From assembly GCA_036013055.1 (NCBI GenBank), contig DASCQM010000014.1:89200-153199 (forward strand): 64,000 nucleotides of DNA. Direction: 5' to 3'. This DNA is from SHYR01 sp036013055 (GTDB lineage Bacteria > Chloroflexota > Dehalococcoidia > UBA2979). Positions 31,562-39,028 of this stretch are shown piece by piece (position 1 is the first letter of the stretch; each line of letters begins with the position of its first letter). Made by a program: the position numbers and the translations under genes. The notes below the pieces were generated by a model, which saw only the letters and a program-made list of their open reading frames with translations, did no database searches and was not told the origin of the DNA.

Positions 31562-31705
31562 ATGGCTGTTGCACTCGGCAAGCGCTACAAGGACGAGCAG
31601 TCGAGCATCGAGGTGCTCTGCATCAAGCCCGGCGAATGCGACCTCAAGGTCGATGGCCGTGAGATGGAAGAGCTCCAGCCCAAGGTGCTGCCCTCGGCTG
31701 ACTGA
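31562..31705 (+). CDS. 47-residue paralogue of the preceding zinc-ribbon protein
   Basis: It aligns with the previous small protein (GKRY at the start, then a shared I/V-x-x-x-G-E-x-x-L pattern and an E-x-x-x-L end), but the first CxxC is gone. Only C19 and C26 remain, so the metal site is altered or lost. The end ELQPKVLPSAD is extra. Both genes probably belong to the bc transcript. Function unknown. Confidence 0.55.
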   Translation: MAVALGKRYKDEQSSIEVLCIKPGECDLKVDGREMEELQPKVLPSAD

Positions 31706-31711
31706 GCTTCT

Positions 31712-31778
31712 GTCGACGGAAACGTCGACGAGTTGAGTCCCCACTTTGAACCTGATACGGCCGCGACGCGGTCGTATC
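31712..31778 (+). terminator. Two strong hairpins at the end of the bc operon
   Basis: GTCGACG-GAAA-CGTCGAC (31712-31729) is a perfect 7-bp stem with a GNRA-like loop. A second hairpin (31754-31778) has an 11 to 12-bp stem with one G-U pair. Neither has a real U-tract, so they may act as transcript 3' ends protected from decay, or as Rho-assisted terminators. Confidence 0.45.
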
Positions 31779-31822
31779 TGCTATCCGGGAGAGCTGTGAG
31801 GGACGTCTAAGGGGAGAACCGT

Positions 31823-31851
31823 TTGACGGCCCCTGACGGCTCGCCTACGAT
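31823..31851 (+). promoter_or_regulatory. Sigma70 promoter of rpsU
   Basis: TTGACG (31823-31828) and TACGAT (31846-31851) are separated by exactly 17 bases. The predicted start is near 31858, which is where the hairpin at 31859 begins. Confidence 0.7.
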
Positions 31852-31858
31852 CCTCGGT

Positions 31859-31884
31859 GCGCGCTCTGATAGCGCGCTTTCTTG
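31859..31884 (+). promoter_or_regulatory. 5' terminal stem-loop in the rpsU leader
   Basis: GCGCGCT and AGCGCGC form a perfect 7-bp stem around CTGAT, followed by TTTCTTG. It starts at the predicted first base of the mRNA. It may protect the 5' end, or act as an attenuator, as its U-rich tail resembles a terminator. The rpsU ribosome binding site follows at about 31898. Confidence 0.5.
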
Positions 31885-31906
31885 TCGAGAGTTCCCTGGA
31901 GGGAAG

Positions 31907-32116
31907 ATGTCGGAAGTCTACGTTGGTGAAGGTGAGTCGCTCGACTCTGCGTTGAAGCGCTTCAACAAGCGCGTGCAGGCTGAGGGCATCCTGACCGACG
32001 CGCGCCGGCACGAGTACTACGAGAAGCCCTCGGAACGCCGCAAGAAGAAGGAAGCTGCGCGACAGCGCAAGCTGCGCAAGGTCACCCGCAAGACGGAGCA
32101 GCGAGCCCGGCGCTAA
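31907..32116 (+). CDS. rpsU: Ribosomal protein S21
   Basis: S21 is a small-subunit protein that aids initiation. The 69 residues show SLDSALKRFNKRVQAEGILTDAR and the basic tail RRKKKEAARQRKLRK. ATG 31907 follows GGAGGGAAG, which decides the start over longer readings. The message has a strong promoter and a structured leader. Confidence 0.93.
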   Translation: MSEVYVGEGESLDSALKRFNKRVQAEGILTDARRHEYYEKPSERRKKKEAARQRKLRKVTRKTEQRARR

Positions 32117-32196
32117 CAGATCGCCCCGGCCGGACTGCCCGGCCGACAGGGACCCTTGTTTCAGCCGTCGGATTCCGATCGCAGAGGCCGCCTCCC

Positions 32197-32646
32197 ATGC
32201 CGATCGTCGAAACCATCCGCGATGAGATGACCACCGCAATGAAGTCGGGGGATGCGCGCCGCCGCGACATCATGCGGCTACTGGTCGCGTCACTCCACAA
32301 CGCCCGCATCGAGGCCGGTCACGACCTCGATGACGACGAGGCGATCAGCGCGCTTCAGCGCGAGGCAAAGCAGCGACGTGACTCGGTCGAGGAATACCGC
32401 AAGGGCGGGCGAGACGACCTGGCTGACGCCGAGCAAGAAGAGTTCGACGTGATCTCGACCTTCCTCCCGGCAGGCATGTCCGAGGACGAGGTCGTGGCGA
32501 TTATCGGCGCAGTGGTCTCGGAAGTTGGCGCGGAAGGGCCCGGAGACCTCGGCAAGGTGATGCGACCGGTCATGGAGCGCGTTGCCGGTCGTGCGGACGG
32601 CAAGCGCGTGAACGAACTCGTGCGGGAGCAGCTCGCCTCCGGCTGA
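32197..32646 (+). CDS. YqeY/GatB-tail-like protein
   Basis: YqeY proteins share the helical domain that ends the GatB subunit of tRNA amidotransferase and may bind tRNA. The sequence has MKSGDARRRDIMRLLVASLHNARIE, the FLPAGMSEDEV segment and the end GRADGKRVNELVREQL. Length (149) is normal. The rpsU-yqeY order is common in bacteria. Confidence 0.9.
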   Translation: MPIVETIRDEMTTAMKSGDARRRDIMRLLVASLHNARIEAGHDLDDDEAISALQREAKQRRDSVEEYRKGGRDDLADAEQEEFDVISTFLPAGMSEDEVVAIIGAVVSEVGAEGPGDLGKVMRPVMERVAGRADGKRVNELVREQLASG

Positions 32647-32678
32647 GACGCCGACGGCCTGCGAACCGGACTGCGGCT

Positions 32679-34973
32679 GTGGCTACCCGATCCCCTGACT
32701 CTGTATCGAGTACTGTCCGCTTTGGGCGTGGCACAGCCGCGCTCTTTGGTGGGCTGGTGGCGCTGGCGCTCGTTGGCGTGCTCTTTCCCTGGTTCCCCGG
32801 CGAGACGGTGCTGGAGGTCGGCTCTGTCGCCCAGCGCTCGGTCGCGGCCCCACGCGACCGCACCTATGACTCCCGCGTCCTGACGGAGGCCGCGAGCGAA
32901 CAGCGCGCGGCCTCCGTCGGCGACGTGCTGGTGCACGACCCCGGGATCGCCGGTGCGCAGCTTGTCGAGCTGGAGCGCCAGATCGAGGCGATCGCGGAGA
33001 TCCGCGACGACGCGAACCTGTCGGCCTCCGCGCGCGAATCCGCGGTGCGGGCGGTGCCGGGCGTAGCCCTCTCGGTACGCGCAGCGGCGGCGCTGACCAG
33101 TGTGCCCGACCATCAGTGGGATGAGATCGTCGACGATCTGCGCGACGCGCTTGAGCGCACGCTCGCTGTCGCGATCGACGCTGACGATGTCGCGTCCGCC
33201 CGTCAGCGGGTACGCGAACTGCTGACGCCGCTGCTCAGCAGCGATCAGGCGCTGGCACTCGGCGAGCTCGCCGATCCGCTGGTCGTCGCGACACAGGTGA
33301 TCGACGCGGAGCGCACCGCGGAGCAGCGAGAGAAGGCACGCGCCTCGCAGCCGTCGGTACGCGTGACCGTCGACCGCGGCGAGACGATCGTGCGCGACGG
33401 CGACGTGCTGACTGCTGCGGACATCGAGCAGCTCGACGAGCTCGGGCTGCGACAGTCCGGTTTGAAGCTGTCGACGCTGGCGGCAACGGTACTGGTCGCT
33501 GCGATGGCTGGCGCCGCAGCAGGTGGCTACCTGATCGTCGCGCAGCCGGCGGCGGTAGGCAGCCTGCGACGGCTGATGCTGTTCGGACTACTGATACTGA
33601 TCCCGGCGACAGGCGCGAAGTTCGGCTTCACGCTGCTGCTTCCGGACGTCGACCGGCACTTCCTCGCGTACGCGGTCCCGCTGGCGGCCGCGCCGATCGC
33701 GGCGGCGGTCCTGCTGGACGTGATGACGGCGCTCGTCGTCACCGTCGTGCTGGCGTCGGTCGCATCGTTCGTCACGCTCTACCTGCCGGAGGTCGGGCTG
33801 GTGCCCGGCGGAGAGCTGGAGGCTGCGCGGATGTGGCTCGCTGTGATCGCGGGCTCCTTCGCCGGCATCTCGATTGCCGCCAGCGCCGACCGGCTACAGC
33901 GGTACCTCGCGGCCGGGTTCGCATCGGCGGTCGCCGTCGCGGGGGCCTTGCTGCTGTTCTGGCTGCTCGATGCCGACCGCAGCGCCGTTGAGTTGATCTG
34001 GGTCGGCGGGGTGGCCGTGGTCGGCGGGGTGCTCTCCGCGCTGATCTCGGTGGGCGCGTTCGTGCTGCTCAGCCGTCCCTTTGGCATCATCACTCGCGTG
34101 GAGCTGATGGAGCTCGCGCAGCTTAACCACCGCCTGCTCCGGCGGCTGCAGGACGAGGCGCCGGGGACGTTCCAGCACTCGATTCTCGTCGGTAACCTCG
34201 CGGAGCGCGCCGCCGACCGCATCGGTGCGGACGCGCTGCTCGTGCGAATCGGCGCGTACTACCACGATGTCGGCAAGCTGGTCGGGCCGGAGTTCTTCTA
34301 CGAGAACATCGGCGATAGCGAGAACCCGCACGAGAGCCTCGACCCGCTGCAGAGCACGCGCGTGATCCATCAGCACGTCACCGCCGGCGTCGATCTCGCC
34401 CGCCGCGAGGGGCTGCCGGAAGCGGTCGTGCGATTCATCCCGCAGCATCACGGCACGCGTCTGATGGCGTACTTCTACCGCCGAGCTGCGGAGGTAGACT
34501 CTGAGATCGATCCCGAGCTGTTCCGCTACGGCGGCCCGAAACCGCAGTCGCGTGAGACCGCGATCGTGATGCTGGCCGATGCGTCCGAAGCATCCGTGCG
34601 CGCAGACACCAACCACACGGCGGAGCACATCACCGAGGTGATCGAGGGCATCGTTCGCGAGCGCGTCGAAGAGGGCCAGTTCGACGAGTGCGCGCTTTCG
34701 CTGCGCGACTTGCGCATGGTGGTCGACTCCTTCAGCTCGGCACTGAACGCGGTCTACCATCCGCGCGTCGAGTACCCCGAGCCCACCGACCGCGAGCTCG
34801 CCGAGCGTGCCGGTGCAGCGGCGGCCACCGCCGACGATGACGACGAATTCGACGCGGAGGGTCGGCGGATCGCCGAGGCTCCGCCGCTGGCGACGTCCGA
34901 TGCGACGCTGCCGGAGACCACGGCCGCTGCCGCCGGGGTACCCCCGGACGAACCCGCCGAGGACGACGCGTAG
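32679..34973 (+). CDS. 7TM-HD phosphohydrolase, PgpH-like (cyclic di-AMP phosphodiesterase)
   Basis: PgpH-type proteins degrade cyclic di-AMP. The protein has one N-terminal helix (about 16-38), an extracytoplasmic 7TMR-HDED domain, seven clustered helices (about 265-480) and an HD domain with QHSILVGNLAERA, YYHDVGK near 530, and QHH. An acidic, Ala-rich tail of about 50 residues follows. Length is 764. YbeY, often the next gene, is replaced by purQ here. GTG 32679 is the start used. The exact nucleotide substrate is inferred from family. Confidence 0.85.
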   Translation: MATRSPDSVSSTVRFGRGTAALFGGLVALALVGVLFPWFPGETVLEVGSVAQRSVAAPRDRTYDSRVLTEAASEQRAASVGDVLVHDPGIAGAQLVELERQIEAIAEIRDDANLSASARESAVRAVPGVALSVRAAAALTSVPDHQWDEIVDDLRDALERTLAVAIDADDVASARQRVRELLTPLLSSDQALALGELADPLVVATQVIDAERTAEQREKARASQPSVRVTVDRGETIVRDGDVLTAADIEQLDELGLRQSGLKLSTLAATVLVAAMAGAAAGGYLIVAQPAAVGSLRRLMLFGLLILIPATGAKFGFTLLLPDVDRHFLAYAVPLAAAPIAAAVLLDVMTALVVTVVLASVASFVTLYLPEVGLVPGGELEAARMWLAVIAGSFAGISIAASADRLQRYLAAGFASAVAVAGALLLFWLLDADRSAVELIWVGGVAVVGGVLSALISVGAFVLLSRPFGIITRVELMELAQLNHRLLRRLQDEAPGTFQHSILVGNLAERAADRIGADALLVRIGAYYHDVGKLVGPEFFYENIGDSENPHESLDPLQSTRVIHQHVTAGVDLARREGLPEAVVRFIPQHHGTRLMAYFYRRAAEVDSEIDPELFRYGGPKPQSRETAIVMLADASEASVRADTNHTAEHITEVIEGIVRERVEEGQFDECALSLRDLRMVVDSFSSALNAVYHPRVEYPEPTDRELAERAGAAAATADDDDEFDAEGRRIAEAPPLATSDATLPETTAAAAGVPPDEPAEDDA

Positions 34974-35060
34974 ACTCTTCGCGGCGCGACGGTCGAGCCT
35001 GAGACGACTCGACGCTATACTCGGCGCTCAGCCTGTTCCTCCCCTCGCTGGAGTCCGCGT

Positions 35061-35756
35061 ATGCGTGCCGCGGTTGTTGTCTTTCCCGGAACCTGGAGTG
35101 ATCGCGACTGTATCTACGCGCTCGAGCGATTGGGCGTTGAGACGCGGCGGGTCTGGCATCGCGAAACCGACATCGAGCCGGGCGAACTGGTCGTGCTGCC
35201 CGGCGGCTTCTCGTACGGTGATTACCTGCGCTGCGGGTCGATCGCCCGCTTCTCGCCGGTGATGGACGCGGTGCAAAGACACGCCGAGGCGGGCGGGCTC
35301 GTGATCGGCATCTGCAATGGCTTCCAGGTGCTCTGCGAGGCCGGTCTGTTGCCCGGCGTGCTGATGCGCAACGACTCGCTGCAATTCCGCTGTCAGGACA
35401 TCAATCTCGCACCCGCGCAGCACGAATCCCCGTTCACCAGCGCGATCGAGCCGGGGCGCATCCTCGGCATGCCGGTCTCGCACGGCGAGGGCAACTACTA
35501 CGCCGACGAGGCGACGCTCGACATGCTCGAAGCCAGCGGGAGGGTCGCCTTTCGCTACGTCGACGACTCCGGCGCTCCGACGCTGGAGGCGAACCCCAAC
35601 GGCTCGCTGCGCAACATCGCGGGCATCACGAACGAACGTGGCAATGTGCTCGGCATGATGCCGCACCCGGAACGCGCCTGTGACCCGCTGCTCGGTGGCA
35701 CCGACGGCAACGCGATCTGGGAATCGGTGCTCGCCGCTGTTGGGGCGGTCGCCTGA
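35061..35756 (+). CDS. purQ: Phosphoribosylformylglycinamidine synthase, glutaminase subunit
   Basis: PurQ releases ammonia from glutamine for PurL. The class I amidotransferase nucleophile lies in IGICNGFQ and the catalytic His/Glu in MMPHPER. It begins AAVVVFPGTWSDRD. A TATACT -10 is at 35016-35021, giving a short leader. Its stop overlaps the purL start. Confidence 0.93.
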   Translation: MRAAVVVFPGTWSDRDCIYALERLGVETRRVWHRETDIEPGELVVLPGGFSYGDYLRCGSIARFSPVMDAVQRHAEAGGLVIGICNGFQVLCEAGLLPGVLMRNDSLQFRCQDINLAPAQHESPFTSAIEPGRILGMPVSHGEGNYYADEATLDMLEASGRVAFRYVDDSGAPTLEANPNGSLRNIAGITNERGNVLGMMPHPERACDPLLGGTDGNAIWESVLAAVGAVA

Positions 35757-37978
35757 TGGCCGTCGACGACTTCACACTCGAACAGGTGGCGATGTCGCGC
35801 GATGAGTACGCGCGGCTCGTCGACATGCTCGACCGCGAGCCGACGGAGGTCGAGCTCGGCATGGCCGGCGCACTCTGGTCTGAGCACTGCGGGTACAAGC
35901 ACTCGCGCCCGCTCTTCCATCACTTCCCGACGCAGGGTCCGCTGGTGCTGACGAAGGTCGGCGAGGAGAACGCCGGAGCGATCGATGTCGGCGACGGCTG
36001 GTGCGCCGTCTTCAAGATGGAATCCCACAACCACCCCTCCGCGCTCGAGCCGTACGAGGGTGCTGCGACCGGCGTCGGTGGCATCCTGCGCGACATCTTC
36101 GCGATGGGTATGCGCCCGGTCGCGCTGCTCGACTCGCTGCGCTTCGGGCCACTCGACGACGCACAGAACCGCCACCTCTTCAGCGGCGTCGTTGCCGGCA
36201 TCGGCGGTTACGGCAACTGCATCGGCGTGCCGACCGTCGGTGGCGAGGTGCAGTTCGATGCCGCATACAGCGGCAATCCGCTCGTGAACGCGATGGCCGT
36301 CGGCGTCGGCCGCATCGACAATTTACTCTCCGCCTCTGCGAACGGGCCGGGCAACCCGCTGCTGCTCGTTGGCGCCGACACCGGGCGCGACGGCATCCAC
36401 GGCGCGACCTTCGCCTCGGTTGAGCTCGACGAGGACTCGGGCGATCGCCGCCCGGCGGTGCAGGTGGGCGACCCCTTCACCGAGAAGCTGCTGATGGAAG
36501 CCTGCATCGAGCTGGCCGAGGAGCACGGCGATTGGATCGAGGGCTTGCAGGACCTCGGCGCTGCCGGGCTGACATCGAGCGCGATCGAGGCGGCGGACCG
36601 CGCCGGGACCGGCATCGAGATCGATGTCGCGCTCGTACCGCGCCGCGAACTGGAGATGTCCGCCTATGACGTGATGCTCTCGGAGTCACAGGAACGCATG
36701 CTCGTGATCCCCAAGGCGGAACACCTCGACGACGTGGCCGCTCTCTTCCGACGCTGGGAGCTGCACGCCGATGTCGTCGGCCACGTCACCGACGACGGCA
36801 TGGCGACGATCCGCGACGGCGAGACGGAGGTCGCGCGCATCGACATCTCGGTGCTCGTCGATGCGCCGAGCTATCCGCCCGAGGCCGAGCGGCCGACTTC
36901 GATGGATCGCGCGCAGGCCGAGGATCTCGCCGCGCTGCCGGACGTCAGCGATGCGAGCGCAACGCTGCTCGCGCTACTCGGCTCGGAGAACATCGGTAGC
37001 CGCCGCTGGATCTACCGCCAGTACGACCACCAGGTGCTGAACAACACCGTCGTGCGCCCCGGCGGGGACGCCGCCGTGATGGCGCTACCGGCCGGCGGCG
37101 ACGGCCCGCGTCGTGGCTTCGCCGTGGCGACCGACGGCAACGGCCGGCTTGTGGCACTGGAGCCGCGAATCGGCGCGCAGATCGCGGTCGCTGAGGCGGC
37201 GCGCAACCTCGTCGCCACCGGCGCGATGCCGGTCGCGGTCACCGATTGTCTGAACTTCGGCAACCCCGAGAAGCCGGAGATCGCCTACGAACTGGAACAG
37301 TCGATCATCGGCCTCTCGGAGGCGTGTGAGGTGCTTGGCACGCCGGTCGTCTCCGGCAACGCTTCGCTCTACAACGAGACCCCGCATGGTGCGATTCACC
37401 CGACGCCGACCGTTGGCATGCTGGGCGTGCTGACCGATGTCGAACGCCACCTCACTGCTGGATTCAGCGAGGGCGACAGCGTCGTCCTGCTTGGTGCGGC
37501 CGTCGATCAGCCCGCTGCGGCGCTCGCTGCCAGCGAGTACCTCGCGAGCGTCCACGGCCGCCTCGCCGGCGTGCCGGCGCTCGACCTCGACCTCGAACGG
37601 CGCGTGCAGGCGCTGGTGTTGGACGCGCACGAGCGGCAGCTGCTGACTGCGGCGCACGACTGCTCGGATGGCGGCCTCGCCGTCACGCTCGCGGAGTCCT
37701 GCCTGGCGGGCGATGTTGGCTTTGAGGCCACCGACCTCGACCTCGGCGCGCGCCTCGATGGGGCGCTCTTCGGCGAGACGCAATCGCGGCTTATCGTCAC
37801 AGTCGGCAGTGCCGCCGACGCGGAAGCGCTGCTCGCGCTCGCCGCTGACGTCGATGTGCCGGCGACTGTGATCGGCACGGCCAGCGGCGATCGCCTCCGC
37901 CTCGGGCCGGTCGATGTCACCCTCGATGCCGCGCGCGACGCGTACGACGGCGCGCTGGAGCGGGCGCTGGCAGGGTAG
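35756..37978 (+). CDS. purL: Phosphoribosylformylglycinamidine synthase, synthetase subunit
   Basis: PurL forms FGAM using ATP and ammonia from PurQ. At 740 residues this is the small PurL, which normally needs PurQ and the 80-residue PurS. Typical segments are LWSEHCGYKHSRPLF, KMESHNHPSA and GGIG-type AGIGGYGNCIGVPTVGGE. ATG 35756 overlaps purQ. No purS lies next to it, so it must be elsewhere. Confidence 0.93.
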   Translation: MAVDDFTLEQVAMSRDEYARLVDMLDREPTEVELGMAGALWSEHCGYKHSRPLFHHFPTQGPLVLTKVGEENAGAIDVGDGWCAVFKMESHNHPSALEPYEGAATGVGGILRDIFAMGMRPVALLDSLRFGPLDDAQNRHLFSGVVAGIGGYGNCIGVPTVGGEVQFDAAYSGNPLVNAMAVGVGRIDNLLSASANGPGNPLLLVGADTGRDGIHGATFASVELDEDSGDRRPAVQVGDPFTEKLLMEACIELAEEHGDWIEGLQDLGAAGLTSSAIEAADRAGTGIEIDVALVPRRELEMSAYDVMLSESQERMLVIPKAEHLDDVAALFRRWELHADVVGHVTDDGMATIRDGETEVARIDISVLVDAPSYPPEAERPTSMDRAQAEDLAALPDVSDASATLLALLGSENIGSRRWIYRQYDHQVLNNTVVRPGGDAAVMALPAGGDGPRRGFAVATDGNGRLVALEPRIGAQIAVAEAARNLVATGAMPVAVTDCLNFGNPEKPEIAYELEQSIIGLSEACEVLGTPVVSGNASLYNETPHGAIHPTPTVGMLGVLTDVERHLTAGFSEGDSVVLLGAAVDQPAAALAASEYLASVHGRLAGVPALDLDLERRVQALVLDAHERQLLTAAHDCSDGGLAVTLAESCLAGDVGFEATDLDLGARLDGALFGETQSRLIVTVGSAADAEALLALAADVDVPATVIGTASGDRLRLGPVDVTLDAARDAYDGALERALAG

Positions 37979-37988
37979 GCGGCGGCCA

Positions 37989-38021
37989 GAACATACGTTT
38001 GACAACGTAGGACGTACGTTC
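37989..38021 (+). promoter_or_regulatory. Two LexA-like boxes over the rplI-dnaB promoter
   Basis: GAACATACGTTT (37989-38000) and GGACGTACGTTC (38010-38021) each match the Gram-positive SOS box GAAC-N4-GTTC with one mismatch. Their starts are 21 bases apart, two helix turns, and they flank the spacer. Together they also form a larger inverted repeat (AGAACATACG with CGTACGTTCT). Regulation by LexA is a hypothesis. Confidence 0.45.
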
Positions 38022-38027
38022 TAAAGT
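37999..38027 (+). promoter_or_regulatory. Sigma70 promoter upstream of rplI
   Basis: TTGACA (37999-38004) and TAAAGT (38022-38027) are 17 bases apart. It lies just after the purL stop and about 245 bases before rplI. Confidence 0.7.
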
Positions 38028-38273
38028 GGCTGCAACTGCTGAGAGGGCGTCTGCGATGGCGTGGCTCTCGGATTGCGTCTCACCGGCGCGCGCGGCTACG
38101 CTATTTGTCCGGTTGCACAACCGATTCAAATACGTATCCACGGTTCCCACACAGGCGGGAGGGAAACTTCCCGTCGCTTGGGGACATCGCTGGTGATAAC
38201 TGCGTTCCGAGGCCGTGCTCTCCACCCCCACTATGGCGGTGTCCCGGCTCCGACACGCCGAAAGGTTCCTACC
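38028..38273 (+). other. Long untranslated leader before rplI
   Basis: Between the promoter and GTG 38274 there are about 240 bases with no convincing CDS. The in-frame upstream reading of rplI has no ribosomal protein similarity. Small hairpins are possible (for example around 38150-38180), but I see no known riboswitch or ribosomal protein binding motif. Confidence 0.4.
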
Positions 38274-39020
38274 GTGAAGGTCGTGTTCCTTGAGACCGTT
38301 GAGGGCTCTGGTGCCATGGGTGACATCCGCGATGTCGCAAATGGATTTGCCAGGAATTACCTGTTGCCACGCGGCTATGCCGCACCGGCAACGCCGCAAC
38401 TCATCGAGCAGGCTGCAGAGCTTGCACAGATCGAGGGGGAGCGGCAGCGGGTCGAGGACGAGCGCGCGCACGGGCTTGTCGGCAAGCTCGAAAATGCAAC
38501 GCTCGTTATGACCGTCAGGGTGGGAGAGCAGGGACGTCTGTACGGCTCCGTCACCAGTGCTGACATCGCTGAGAAGGCTGGGGAGATTCTCGGCGAAGAG
38601 TTGGACAGACGTCGGGTACTGTTACCCGAGGTAATACGGAATGTTGGATTGTTCCCCGTCACCCTCCGTCTCTCGCGGAATATAGCGGCGGAGGTGAACG
38701 TAGCGGTTGTGGACGCTGAAACGCCGGAAGGTGTGGACGCGGCTGTCGAACAGCTACTGGCCCCACCAGTAATGGAGGAGCCAGAGCCCGAAGCTACGCC
38801 GGCGGAAGAAGAGTCCGATGTCACCGAGACCGATGACGTGTCGGAGCAGGGCAAAAACGAATTAGACGGCGAAGAGGCACCGGACGAGGCATCTGCGGAA
38901 GCATCCGCGGACGTAGCGGCTGAGACCTCTGATGCGTCTGACGAGCCCGCCTCCACCGACGACGCTGAGGCCGATGAGGCTGCCAGCGACGACGAGACCG
39001 AGGAGGCGGTAACCGAGTAG
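38274..39020 (+). CDS. rplI: Ribosomal protein L9 with long acidic C-terminal extension
   Basis: Residues 1-148 are a standard L9 (MKVVFLETVEGSGAMGDI, GFARNYLLPRG). From about 163 to 248 the protein continues as an acidic tail rich in Glu, Asp, Ala, Ser and Thr, not part of normal L9. S6 at 51317 has a similar tail. GTG 38274 is the start because it gives the canonical L9 N-terminus. The dnaB gene starts eight bases after its stop. Confidence 0.9.
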   Translation: MKVVFLETVEGSGAMGDIRDVANGFARNYLLPRGYAAPATPQLIEQAAELAQIEGERQRVEDERAHGLVGKLENATLVMTVRVGEQGRLYGSVTSADIAEKAGEILGEELDRRRVLLPEVIRNVGLFPVTLRLSRNIAAEVNVAVVDAETPEGVDAAVEQLLAPPVMEEPEPEATPAEEESDVTETDDVSEQGKNELDGEEAPDEASAEASADVAAETSDASDEPASTDDAEADEAASDDETEEAVTE

Positions 39021-39028
39021 GTTCCGCC

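Noticed and set aside
38061..38273. An N-terminal extension of ribosomal protein L9
   Set aside because: The in-frame codons upstream of GTG 38274 show no similarity to L9, and the canonical L9 start MKVVFLE begins at 38274.
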